In this document: positions 24,811 to 36,839 of the stretch, in pieces
How positions within the stretch are numbered: the first letter of the stretch is position 1
How the letters are laid out: every line of letters begins with the position of its first letter
Origin: Lasioglossum baleicum
Taxonomy: Eukaryota; Arthropoda; Insecta; Hymenoptera; Halictidae
Direction: 5' to 3'
DNA length: 64,000 nt
NCBI RefSeq assembly: GCF_051020765.1
Contig: NC_134935.1
Coordinates: forward strand, 7,441,579-7,505,578
Program-made: the position numbers and the translations under genes
The notes under the pieces: generated by a model
Seen by the model: the letters and a program-made list of their open reading frames with translations, nothing else
Told to the model about the DNA's origin: nothing
The model's database searches: none

Positions 24811-27800
24811 ATGATTCTGGCTGGATCAGACCATTTTCTGGCGGGTAAGTCCACTATACCTAACCCTCCCTCTCATTCTCTCTACGATAGAATCCGCTAC
24901 GCCAGCAATCGGGGATGCTTGATCGATCCCCAAAAGCCTCTCGCGACCATCGTCCTCGACGAAATTAACACACCCGAGAGAGCCTAATCGTAACCGATCG
25001 TCCCGTTAGGCGGACACCAAAACCCCTCCGCCCCACCCCCTCTTCCTACCCCCCACTGATACATGTGTGCCAACAACGGTCAACTTTTCATGGCTCTGAC
25101 AAACGCGACGACTCTGTATCCCTGTGTCCCTGTGTGTGAAAACTGGCTACGTGATCGGACCTCCGTGTACGTGTGCGTACGCGGGTGCGTGTTACTTGAA
25201 CGTGTCATGTCGTCGCGTGCCCATTGGTGTTCGTGCGCAGCGGTGGTGGAAGTGTTGCGTATCGGGAAGGGTTGCATTAGCAAGGGATGAACACTAGGAA
25301 ATTTTCCTTGTATCTCGTTTGTCGAACTGAGCATCCTAATTAAAACGACGACCTTGCATGTGACGTATCACGTACCGATTGATTTGATAGTTAGACGCGA
25401 TGTAAATTAAGATGTGTCTTGTTCAGCTGAGAACGTAGTCAAACATGAATGAACCAACCGCTCTAACTAGGATTTCTCTGCAATATTAACCCTTAGCACT
25501 CGAGGGACGACTCTGAGGCACCGCTAAATATTGCTATATCAGTAATGTAAAATTGTTACGTTATTAAATTATTTTACATTATAAATTTTGGAAAAAGTTG
25601 CTCTGACTTCTCAGAAAAAGTTCAAATCGTATAGTCCAATATTAAAAAAGTTATCGTTTTTTAAGAACGTCTGAATATTAACCCTTTGGACTCGAAGCAA
25701 TTTTAATTCTAAAATCAAGATATTTCTTTCAACCCAGGTCATTTTTAATCTATGTAATCTGTTTTACATTGTGCACATCAAATTGAAACTGTTGTCTCAT
25801 ACGACAGTCGAGTTTTTTACAATTTGTAGAATACAGACTAATTGACTAATATTACAACTGTTTTGAATAATGGTATGGCAATTTTTAATGGCGCCGGGGA
25901 GTCACCATCCTTATCTGATGACCCTTTTTAACAGTGCAAGGGGTTAAGGATGATTATTGTTTCTCCAACATTGTGAAAAGAGCCAGCAGATCTTCGCGAC
26001 AAACTACTGAAGTGCATCGTGTGGATTGAACGGGTGGAAAAATGCATTTGCGATTCGAAGGGGATGAAAATATCGATGATCCATCGTGGATGGAGACTCA
26101 AGGTATAGTTCCGTTGTCATGGTAGCTGAGCTTCGAGCAATTTCGAGAATGATCCGCTCGGATTTCATCGATCCTGAGGACGACTGTCCGTTCTCAGGCG
26201 CGTTCATCGGCCGGTCGAGAATATTTCAAGGCGGACCGGCCTGCTTCTCGTCCGCAATGCGCAAAACGAGGAGTTTTTGTTGGAAGGCGGCGGTAAGCGA
26301 CGCCTCGGATAATGCACGGTTCCGTCGTCAAAGGGCGGCGATTATAATTATCGCCGCGAGGATCGGCCGATCGAACCGAAAGTCCTCGGAAACGGAAACG
26401 GAATTCTTCGGCGTCGCTGGCCTCCCGAGCGATACCATAGCACGACGTTGACGACGGTGGCGGCGCGCAGTGGACCGAGTCGACGATTTCGCAGACGTCC
26501 TCGAGAAACTTTTGAATCGCGAAACACATTCCAATGGAACTTTCACTGAAAAATACTAAGAAATCATTCCTTTCGATTCACGTAAATTGTAGTGCATTTT
26601 AGGTTTTTTAATAGTATTACTTGTTAATTTCTTGAATTGGATCGCTTCGATAAACAAGACATTGGAAATGGATCTCGCATTGGAAAGTATGAGAAAATAA
26701 AGTACTAAAAAATCATTCCTTTTTTGACCGCTTGATTGACACATTAAAGTGAACAGACGAAGAGTTCTTTTTATCAAGGAAAGTTATTCTCTTTTATTTT
26801 GTTTGTTCTCTTCCGCAAGCTAATTTTATTCTAGCACACTTCGCCTATGATATTTTATGCTATCTATTTTTGTCGCTGGAATCAGATTCAGCAGCAACCC
26901 TATCTCTGCACGTTAACTTTTACATGGCAATTCCTGATTGTTCTTCAGTTTGTCGTTCATCGACGCTCGAGAAAGTCGTTAACCCTTCCGATACTAACAA
27001 TAAGGGTCGCTAGAGAATCTGTGCCAGTGGGCCGAACGAGTGAACGAATTCTTTAACGAAACGGACCCGGAAAAATCGAGTTATGATCTTCATGTTTTTC
27101 GTGTTCTAACAAATTCGATTCAAACCATAAATATCTTACTCAATGATATGTGACAAGAACATAAAAACGTACAATAATTTTGCTGTTCGTCAACGAAAAT
27201 ATTAAAGATATTCAAAATCTTCACCAGCATTATTATAAGGCAAGGTGTTAATTAGGTCATGTTGAGACAATTTGACTAACGTCTGAATTACGTTTTAATA
27301 GAAGGAAAAAGGTGTGCTCTAAAAGGGCAGTTATTTATCGTGTACGGGGGAAAGGCGTTCACCCGTGCATATATCGAACGCGTTCAAACACCGGCGATAC
27401 ATTACGTCGTAACGACCTGGAATAATTAATAGTTGCTCCAATTATCGTCGGGGGTACCTCGGAATGGTCGAAATTTAACAAAATTGAACCATTCGAATTT
27501 ACACTACCATAAAAGTCCACTCGAACAATTACGTTTTAGAATGATAATGTGCCCGCCTGATTTGTTTTCCAGTACCTGTGGAAGCGACAGCGTTTCTAGC
27601 TGCCGTTGCTGGTTTCGTGTTCCTACTGTTGGCTCTGTTTTTGTACCTGTCCCGGAAGTGGTGCTTCACCCCGCCGTCCACCACCACGCTCTTCGGCGGC
27701 GTTTGCGTGCCCTTATGCGAGTCCAACAACAGCTCCACTTCTCAGATCGCGAAAAACATAGGTAACTCTACTATCCTTTCATTCCGATCTTCGTCTACCA

Positions 27801-30545
27801 CACTGACAGCAGTGCACGGTTAAACACGATTCAGCCCCACTCTTATTTTCGAATGAAGAACATTTTATTTCAAGTAATCATTGTCCTACCATTAAAATTG
27901 TCGCACCAATAGCTGATTGAACTCAGACTAATTGGCCAAGGGTTAATCAGCAGAGTGGTCTCTCGTTTCTGAGATTTTAGTGTTTGATTTTCTGCCGCAG
28001 GAAAAGCATTTTCCTACTCGGATCCAGAGACCAGCTCCGATTCTGAAGAAGACGCTCTTCGTCGATTGAATCCGCGTCCTCCACCACCCCCGGACACCCT
28101 CACCATACAAGCTGAAGATGGTCCCACCATCGTGGGTGAGTAGCTTTATTCTATGCTACGATTTTTACCTGAAAGGAGTATCAAAATGTTCTGTATCAAT
28201 TTCGGAGAATAGAAACCGAATACATAGCAAGTTTTTTTGCTATCTATTATACATAATTTTTATATGTATATATTAGGCGGACTTTTAATTGTTATTCATT
28301 TTCGACTTATATTGTAAATTTTCTTCCACCTGTCGTCCAACACCTTGTATGTAAATATTTTATAACTCTGTTTATAATGCTGCATACAATTTTATAAAAT
28401 AGTTAGCCATAAAATGGTTCGTTTTTGTCAGACGCTGGCACCACCTCCGGCAGCTGCACGGAGGAGCACACCCCCACCGATCAACAACAGGTGAACCAAC
28501 AGGAACTAAACTGCGAAGACGCGGTTTCCACGTATCACGATCGAATATCGTGTTCTCGATCCGAGCCGCTGGTATATAAATAATTAATCGGTCCCCGGGC
28601 ATCCGCGCGTGTGTTTGTTGTCACGCAACCCTCTACCGCACCGTACTGTACAAACCATACGCGCCGGTTCTACCATTTATCGTTGTAGCTCGTTGGATCT
28701 GGCAAGATTAAATTCTAAAAAAATTCTTTCATTTCTTTGCACTTCTAAGAAATAGTTTTTACATCACAATAGCCTGAAGAGATATTTAGGTGGTCTTACT
28801 TAAATGGACCACCTTGTATATACTTGAGTGAAGAGATTTCCGTAATTGTATATATACCAAATTTGAAACTGATCGTTCGACCAGTGGTGGTGGTAGGCAG
28901 ATCCAACGTGTCCATGCCCCACAAACGGTTCTCAAATTGTACAATGCAGATGTGAACTCAGCACATCTTTTGTTTAGTGCGTAGTGGATGTCGGAGCATC
29001 CAGTATCCTGCTGGGCAGCAGGGAACAAGAGGTGGAGGTCGAGCAGAATGGGCCGACGACCAACGACGTCATCACGACGATGGGCACCGTCGCTGAAGAA
29101 GTGGGCAGCCTCGAGGTTGCGTTCTTGTACGACGCCCCCATGCGCGAGATGACGGTTCGTGTCTGCGTCACGCGTGAAATTAGACTTTCCTACTTGCAAA
29201 TCTGTTTATTGCCGTTTAGGTACACGTACTCCAAGGACGAAACTACCCCGAAGGCATTGGAGGCAGTCAAGTTCGACTGGTCTTGCTACCATCGAGGAAG
29301 CAACGTCGCAAAACTCGGGTGCGACAGGGCTCGTCTCCACAATATATGGAGAGTTTCCTGCTTCCTCGGGTAAACCCCGAGGACGTGAACGCTATGGGGG
29401 TGCGGCTGCGAGTCTACTTCTGGGGTGGAAGAATGCGTCGAGAGAGACTGCTCGGCGAGGCCAGGGTCTCCTTCGATCAAATCAATCTTCAGCTTGAGAC
29501 GACTCTTTGGTTGACGCTGCAGCCACCTCCTTCGTCCTCGGTAAATCTTCATGGTGTACACCAGGGATCTCCTTTCCCCACCAACCTCTCTTTGATATAG
29601 CGCGCACATGTGATGATGACTTGGTTGTTTTCTTTGAAAGGTACAAGACTGGGCGACAACCGGCAGCTTGACTCGCAGCGACTCGACAGGCTCTCAACAG
29701 TCGGTCCAGTCGTACGCCTCGCCCACTGTACCTCCTTATGGCAGCAGCATGAAGGGCGGAAGCGTCGCGGAGATTCTAATCTGCTTGTCGTACAACGGGA
29801 CGACGGGACGTTTAGCGGTTGAAATAATCAAGGGGTCACACTTCCGGGGTGGAGGTGGCAACGACACCAAGCCGCCGGATACATACGTCAAGCTCGTTCT
29901 TGTGGACAGCAACGACCACGAGATAGAACGGTCGAAAACGGGGCTGAAGCGTGCCCAGCCGAATCCTCTTTACAAGGAAACGTTCATATTCCAGGTAAAC
30001 CTGCATCTTCATTGCTGGATATTGACGTAGTTAAAAAATACCATTTACAATGACGAGTTGAAGAAGTGCCGTCTACAAAGGTCACTCTGTCCTCGCTACT
30101 ATGCAATGACACAATAATTACTAGACTGCGGATCTGTACGCAATATAAAAATGTTCTGCATTGAATGTGAGCAGCAGTAATGACTTCGTTGCATTAAAAA
30201 CAATGTTACAATATAATACAATATAATTATATTTCATCCAGCCAATTTCTTCATAAATGCATAAAGATCTGCGGTCTAATAATTACGTAATTCAATTACA
30301 ATGTATTTAAATTGGTACAAATCTATTTGCAGGTCGCCCTGTTCCAGCTGGCGGACGTGACGCTTTTCCTGTCGGTGTACAACCGGCGTAGAGGAAGTAT
30401 GGGCAAGAAAGGCAGAGAGATGATTGGCTGGCTGAGCCTGGGCTTGAACAGTTCCGGGCCCGAGGAGCTCCAGCATTGGAACGACATGCGTGCAGCGAGC
30501 TACCCGACGCAGGTCCAGCGTTGGCACTCGCTGTTGCGACCTTGA
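24811..30545 (+). CDS. Syt14: Synaptotagmin-14 (tandem C2 protein), eight coding exons, 520 aa
   Basis: This is a membrane-anchored tandem-C2 protein of the Syt14/16 group, linked to membrane trafficking. Exons are 24811-24844, 27573-27761, 28001-28135, 28432-28571, 28978-29154, 29220-29540, 29641-29994 and 30333-30545; all phases close and total exactly 521 codons. The 34-nt first exon (MILAGSDHFLA, then a GTAAGT donor in phase 1) was found by phase and by its fit to the N-terminus of the family. A transmembrane helix follows at about 17-37 (FLAAVAGFVFLLLALFLYLS), then a Cys/Pro and acidic linker. C2A begins near LEVAFLYDAPMREMTVHVL and includes SPQYMESFLLPRVNPEDVNA and the exon junction ending at 29540. 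C2B runs from AEILICLSYNGTTGRL to the C-terminus, with SMGKKGREMIGWLSLGLNSS and a final VQRWHSLLRP. Several loop aspartates that bind calcium in other synaptotagmins are replaced (VYNRRRGS in loop 3), so calcium-independent action is likely. The gene lacks any frameshift. Confidence 0.94.
25500..25677 (+). repeat. TTAA-type repeat, left member of an adjacent pair
   Basis: The repeat begins after TTAA (25496-25499) with CCCTTAGCACTCGAGGGACG and CTCTGAGGCACCGCTAAATA. The same head is present at 39512 (TCCTTAGCACTCGAATGGTG). Its right end runs into the next TTAA at 25678, so this copy appears truncated. Confidence 0.65.
25682..25943 (+). mobile_element. piggyBac-like MITE with TTAA borders
   Basis: A 262-bp segment sits between TTAA at 25678-25681 and TTAA at 25944-25947. 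The left end is CCCTTTGGACTCGA and the right end is AGTGCAAGGGG, an imperfect inverted repeat. Exact TTAA borders with CCC-starting termini are typical of piggyBac-type elements. No transposase is encoded. Confidence 0.75.
30124..30276 (+). mobile_element. TA-flanked inverted-repeat element in Syt14 intron 7
   Basis: The 153-bp element has TA at 30122-30123 and 30277-30278. The left end is GACTGCGGATCTGTACGCAA, and the right end reads TTGCATAAAGATCTGCGGTC-like (TGCATAAAGATCTGCGGTC), so the termini are inverted repeats. TA duplication points to a Tc1/mariner-type MITE. It lies within the intron between 29994 and 30333. Confidence 0.75.
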
Positions 30546-31244
30546 ACACAGAGTTCCTGTTCACGGAGAAACATTTTATGCTAAGGACACGGACATGGTA
30601 CGCATCAAATGATCGACGGAGACACGGTCAAAAGAGACGTGGACTTTTTGCCTCGGCGGTCGGTTACACCACGCACCAACAAAATATTCATGAAAACAAA
30701 GAAACACGATCGTTTCGCAACGAGAGACAGGCTAAAAATGAAAAAGAACGAACAACACCGAATAGGAGACACGTATATACTGTTTTTAGAGGCGGCGCCC
30801 GGGCCTTATGGGGCCCCAACCGGGCCCGTCCACTGCCTGACACGTCTGTCTGTGTCGTCGATCCTGCGAACCAGAGCCTCGTCGTCATCAATTTTACGCA
30901 CGCGGTAACGCTCCGAGTTACAGAAACTCTCTATCGATGTACCAAGTACATTATCCCCCTTTTTGATACGCCGGACGGAGTCGTGGGTGTTTTCAGCGTA
31001 CGATACTACGTATGTATATCTAATTAGACACTCTAACGAACCGTGGTACCGCGAGACAAACACTTTTCACACGGCCACACAACCGCGCGGTTCCAGGGTG
31101 TTCACATTAATCATGTGTTTCCCGAGTTGGCTACCGATTGATTCTATACTATGCCCAACGAGTCCGGTCAGTTAGGCTAAACAAACGCACATGATTACCA
31201 CTCGCCACGAAGTGGAGTCACATTTTTCATAGACATCTTGTTAA

Positions 31245-31405
31245 CCCCCTGCAATACGATTTATTTTACGATTACAACGACTTCTTTGGCGTTTCCAATT
31301 GACTAGGAACATTTGAAATGAAATTTCCATTTGAATTCTGAATTCTGAATTCTTGAATCGAAGTCTTCGTCACGAGTCTGACTCGATATTATAGCGCGCA
31401 TGGGG
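31245..31405 (+). mobile_element. piggyBac-like MITE with TTAA borders
   Basis: A 161-bp segment is flanked by TTAA at 31241-31244 and 31406-31409. It starts CCCCCTGCAATACG and ends GCGCGCATGGGG. Near the right end it contains TCGTCACGAGTCTGACTCG, the reverse complement of a block in the 9397 and 11836 copies. That ties these elements into one family. Confidence 0.75.
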
Positions 31406-34400
31406 TTAACAAGGGAAGTGCGCTGATTGTTTCGTTTATCTGACTTATCTCCTTGGATAAACTATAACGAAAATGATCCCACAAATATGTTACCTGGCAA
31501 AATTATTTCTTTGTGGTTTCAAGGAAATTTGAAAAGAACAATTCAGTTTTTAATATTCTCTGATGGATTCGGTCTCTGATTTTTCATAATCCAAGCCAAA
31601 GTGAGAACACCCTGTACATATAAGTACACGTACTTCGTTTATCTTGATCATCTTGCACGAGAAAAGAGAAACATTTTCCTGTGCTCTTTTCAATGAATAT
31701 TCGCGACGTTCAAAAAACAAAATTAGTGAAAACGTAGCCATTCTCTCTTAATGTTTTCTGCTTGTTGCATTTTCTTTATCGTAAATGTGTTAAAATTACG
31801 AATACATTGCATTGCAACATACAATGCAATGTTCGCTGTCGTGAACTAGATTTTTCGAAGCTCTGGATCAACATTGACCCGGTCACCGCGAGGGTGATCA
31901 AGATGAACGAATCTACCTCGTGTGCGGTACGTGGTACGCGGACAATTCGGTTCCGAATCGCTAGCGCGAACACACCGCGAAAAAGAAAGAAACAAAGAGA
32001 AAAACGGAAAACCAGTATAAAATTGCGGCATCGATACAAAACTCTCCGACTCGATTATGTGCCTGAGCCAACCTTGACCGTTTATTTTTTACTTTGTGCC
32101 TTTCACCATTTTTAGGCCGCGTGTCCGTCGACGGAGAATCGTCGTGGGATACACAGCCGGGTCGAGAGTTCGCTAAGCAAAAACGTACAATTCTCACGTT
32201 CACTTAAAATCTCTCTCTACTGTCGTCCACCTATCCGTCTCCCGGCTCCGCGCGACACTTTCTCAACGGATATCACGTTTGTTCGGGCGAGTCGATTACG
32301 ACGAATCCCGGTGTCCCTCCCCCGGGTCATTCTCGACCCATCGGGACACGCGACGCACGGTTCGAGAATGGATTGACTCGCGAAAACCGCGAATTAACCC
32401 CGTAAGGGGACCCTCCGTAACGTCGCGCTACGAGACGGAGAACGTTTCTTTTCATTTTTCCCTCGTTGACTGGCGACGCTAAGGGGGTCGCCGAACCAAC
32501 GTATTTTCGTAGTACAAAATCTGAAAAGCGAATGGCCAATACTTGTTAGTCAACGAGAGTAAAAGAACATACTTTGAACGCGTTCTCCTCGAAACCGAAT
32601 TTGTTTTTCAAATTGCAGTCGCAGTTTTCGAGAAACTTAATGAACCGAGCTCTCGTTATCGCATTGTCTACAAACATAACTTTTTTATCTACATTTCTTC
32701 CTTGTAGAGTACTATTTTTTGGCACCTCACTTCAAACGCGCACCGATCACTCTTGTTGTCACGATTGCAGATAAGGCGATAGCCGATGAGGAACTATTTT
32801 GAAGTTCGATTTCGAAAAGTTACAAGTATTGTTTGAATCAGATTAGAATTTTTTGAAAGATTGAAAAGGATTTATAGACATCGGTTGTTTCTCGACTGTT
32901 TTGATTGGAGGGTTCCCTTGGTTGCGATGATCCTAGGACCGGTGCTAACCGGTTTCGAACAAGGAATAACTCGAAGATGAACGCGAGGCTGTGAAATTCT
33001 TGTATACTCTTTCGTTTCTCGCGCGCTTGCCGCTCACTCCATAGGATCGCGTTCGCTGACCCCCACTAAAATTTGTCACAAGTGTCTATATAATAGATTC
33101 GATCCTTATAGTACATGTGGTCGGATAATCATAAATTGCTATTTTGAATGGTGAACAATTCGTTTCATCTAAAATCGTATCGCAACATTTAAAGAACATA
33201 TCGTGTGAAAATCAGAATTCAGTGAAAGTTTCTTCTGAAAACAGTTAGGTGTTAATCTGAAGCACTTTATCTGCTTTAATTCGTCATGGGTTGATTTATA
33301 GCATTTATAAAATGTGGTGAACTCTCAACATTCTCAAAACAAAACAAATCTTTGGTAGCCCCTTGCACAGGCAACCGGGCAGCCGAACACTCGTTTACTA
33401 TGTTTTTTTCAACAATTTCTTCTGTTCGTTTAAAAGTATCACGAGATTACTATAAACTGCTTCAAAATTCTATGACATCGATTCACACTTTCATAACAAA
33501 AATTTAAAGATTCTAGGATTAGAGCTTTGAAGTCGTGCGTGCATTTTGGTTGCCTACGCAAGGGATCAATCGTCGCCCCAGTCGATGTTCGAGTCGCAGA
33601 AGACGGTAGCAAGGTCAATGTGAAAGGTCAGCGAACGTGTTGAGACGCGAGTAGAGGGCGGTGTAAAATTCGAAGCGTTAATCAAGCTTCATTAGACTTT
33701 GTTAGATGATCGTCGTCAGTGGAAAAAATTCGCACCGACGTAACGCGACGCTTTCTTCGTGCGAGACACGGTATTTCCCTCCCTATCGTCCAACGAATCG
33801 ACGCAGCGAGACACTACGGGTTAGTGGACTCGATTTCCTTTTGATTGGCGACCGAACGTCGCCACGTGACCAGTCTCCCAGTGGAGGGGGAAGAAACGAG
33901 ACGCTAAGGAGGGAACGGATGTAGATTCGATAATGCGCGGACGTATGCATGTGTGTATGAGTATGCGTGACTATAGGGACGTGTGAGCGACTCAATCAGG
34001 GCATTGAGGGGTTAAAACAGTTGGCCATTTAGGGGACGGTATACGAGGACAGAGACTCACAATTCAAACGACGCACAATAAACTCGCAAAAGCGCACCCC
34101 GTAAACGCAGATGTGATCGTAGAGTTGATATAATTACTTTAACTAACAGAAGTTTAGAGGCATACACACGTACGAGTAATCGCGTGAGAAATAACGATAG
34201 AAAAACGTAGACGAAATCCGTAAACGATCCACGCGTTTATACACGTATTAATTAGGAGATGGGGATTGGTTCAACTGAGCGAAGCGGGCGACTGATTAAT
34301 GGATTATATAATATATTATAAAAATATATATATAACGAACAAGAAAAAAAAACATGAAATAACAGATGCTGTGAATCGTTCAACGCTTGACTTTTTCAAG

Positions 34401-34700
34401 CTTTAGTGTTCTAGGTATATTAACGATGATTAAATCCATGCTCGAACTATTCTCTCCCCCACATTCTCTCGTTTACGTCTCCTTTAGAGTTACACGTGTT
34501 ACGACGACATTCCGCAGAGACTCGGCAGAAATTCAGCTTTCTCTTGTCGTTAGCGCGACCTAAGGGAGGGAAGCTCGAGTAAACTGGTGAGGATAACGAA
34601 TTTTTCACAATTTTTTCTAAACGATAACTCAATGAGATTTTCTACAGTTTCTTTTGTAAACTTTCGTACTTCAATATGAGCTTTCCCTGCGGAGTTAATA

Positions 34701-34835
34701 CAGTCAGCTTTTCATTTATCAAAAAAAATGAGCAGGCGTAATTTAAAATGGTAAAAACATTAGAAGAATTTTATTATTTTCAACCTGTTAAACGCATTAA
34801 GAATAAAAATAACTTCGTAAATATGTGAGAAACTG
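34701..34835 (+). repeat. Degraded copy of the CAGCGGAT inverted-repeat family
   Basis: Starting CAGTCAGCTTTTCATTTATC, it continues AATGAGCAGGCGTAATTTAA and ACATTAGAAGAATTTTATTA, matching the reverse complement of 43354-43549 in order. The terminus is diverged and the right boundary is approximate. Confidence 0.55.
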
Positions 34836-36553
34836 CAAATTTTACCATGATACAGGTCCGCGTGTAACAGAATTGATTCGTGCAAAAAAAAAATCGATTT
34901 TCTTAGTTATTACTCGGGCCTTTCTGCCTTAGGGAACAGAACGAGACGCTGCGGAGTAGTGGACGCTGTTTTCCGTAATGCCATCAGTGGTTTGTTGTAT
35001 GAGACCAGGGATGGTGGGGGCAGAGGCGCGACAGTAAGGAGGGAAAACTGAATGTTGTCAGTAACGGAGGGTTCTCGAGTGTTTTCACGGGAACGCGAGA
35101 GACCATGGTGGAGAGACGTGTAGCGTGCGAACAGATCGTTCGCGTCTACTTTGATAAGCCCTTTAAGGGGGTAGACTCGTTTCCAGGATCGTTCCCGCAC
35201 CCTTTCAATCCTGGAAACGAGACTACGCCCTTAAAAACGTAGCGCGACCCCAGCTAGCGTTCTTTAGGATAATTTTCACTTCTGAGTCCTGGCGACAGGA
35301 AAAATTGTATATTGTACAGTCTGTTTATAAACATCACGATGATTATGCGGTGAACGGGTAAAATAACGCGCCTTCAAAAGTGCGAGAGGGACTACGAAAA
35401 GAATAATGTTAACCCTTTCTGTCCTTTTTTCTTTACTGCGTATATTGAAGATTGTTGAAAATGTCGCGTATGCTAAGAATGAGAACGGTTTGGTAATCGT
35501 TGAAATTGTATTAACTTAAAAAGGGATGCTAATGGCACGTTTTATGTCGTCGAAGGACATAAAGGGTTCGTCTCGATGGGCGGCGCTTTTCCAGGGTAAT
35601 TTCTATACCTTTCATTGTTTCCGATTCGTAGTATTAGATCGTGACCGTATAGATGTAATAAAGCTCTGACAACGCTGTCCAACGAATTCCAATCGTTTCT
35701 CAAGTTTTTACTAATCTTCGATAAATATTTTGTACTTTAATAGTAACAGCTTAATGCTGTTGTTATTTCTTCGATATAATTGTTCCGTATACACTTTCCG
35801 TAACAAAATTATACTTACTAGTGTCACATTGTTTCGGCAACGATTAAATTGATACATTCATTTAAAAGATTAGGAATTTAGGAGGAAATCTAATAACACT
35901 ACGCGATAGAGTAGATTTTTATCCTAAAGTAACCATTAAGATATAATACATATATTGTATTTTATTTTATTATATCAATGAAATACTTTGGCACTCTTAG
36001 CATAGTTACTTTGACGAGGCGATTATGACAGTGCAACGCGACATATTTGTTCAAAAGAATATTTCTATGTAACAAAAGTATTAATGCTAGCAAATAAGTG
36101 ATACATAGGGGTTTAATAGAAATTTGTTGAACAGTGTTGTGAGTGCTGTATAATGAAAAGTATGCGATTAGCGATGGGGATAGTCCAAGCATGGCCTTGA
36201 GCGGACAATTGATTTTGTTCGGAGGGTAGTTGAAGGCGACCGAGGGTGACTCGGTCGAAAACGCTTTAAAACATTGATCAGACGGCGGGAACGTATGGGA
36301 ATGTTTAAATCTTTATTACTTAAGTACCGTTATCGGCGACGTATGGATGTACACGTCGAATTATAATTCTCACGCTAACTCGTAAGCTGCATTGTTCTCC
36401 GATATTCGAATTCTATCGTGTCGTTAAGTCAGTCTGGTTGCATTACCAATAGGGAAAAACAAACAGAAAAAGAGAAGATTTACGAGTAGCAATCGCGAGG
36501 ATTATAAACAGACTATCGTTGAATTTTTATCTATATATTTTATCTACAGCACT

Positions 36554-36600
36554 GTCTCTCTCTCTCCCTCTCTCTCTCTCTCCTGTCTCTCTCTCTCTTT
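36554..36600 (+). repeat. CT dinucleotide microsatellite
   Basis: An interrupted CT tract of about 47 bases contains two CTGTCTCTC interruptions. It lies 3' of ISY1 on the minus strand, so its complement is a GA tract in that transcript if the 3' UTR extends that far. Confidence 0.9.
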
Positions 36601-36674
36601 CGATAAGTATTAAATTGAAGTTTGAACGTCTACTGCACAAAGTAATTACCTTAATCAATGTTATTACTTACAAA

Positions 36675-36733
36675 TTAATAATAATATTAATACTAATATT
36701 AATAATAATAATAATGAATAACAATTATTATTA
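36675..36733 (+). repeat. AAT-rich microsatellite
   Basis: Imperfect AAT/ATT repeats over about 60 bases, including ATAATAATAATAATG. The tract is fully A/T-rich and sits about 100 bases beyond the ISY1 stop codon. Confidence 0.85.
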
Positions 36734-36839
36734 TATCTATCGCGTTTTATAAAAGTGTACTCTAATACAATTAAACGAATAAACTTACGAAATAGTTGTT
36801 ATTGAACACGCATAAGGAGAGAAACAAAAATAAAACCTG

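Larger units (their letters stand above)
24845..27572 (+). other. First intron of Syt14
   Basis: The 2.7-kb intron begins GTAAGT at 24845 and ends TTTTCCAG at 27572. It holds two adjacent TTAA-type elements at 25500-25677 and 25682-25943. No coding exon was recognised inside. Confidence 0.75.
30546..36839. other. Intergenic stretch and probable 3' UTR of Syt14
   Basis: No coding exon is supported over 6.3 kb. Part of it is likely the long 3' UTR of Syt14, since no clear AATAAA appears just after its stop; AATAAA occurs near 34078. The stretch contains a TTAA-type MITE at 31245-31405, a degraded TIR-family copy near 34701-34835, a CT microsatellite at 36554-36600 and an AAT-rich run at 36675-36733. 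The 3' UTR of ISY1 on the minus strand must also lie at its right edge. Confidence 0.5.
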
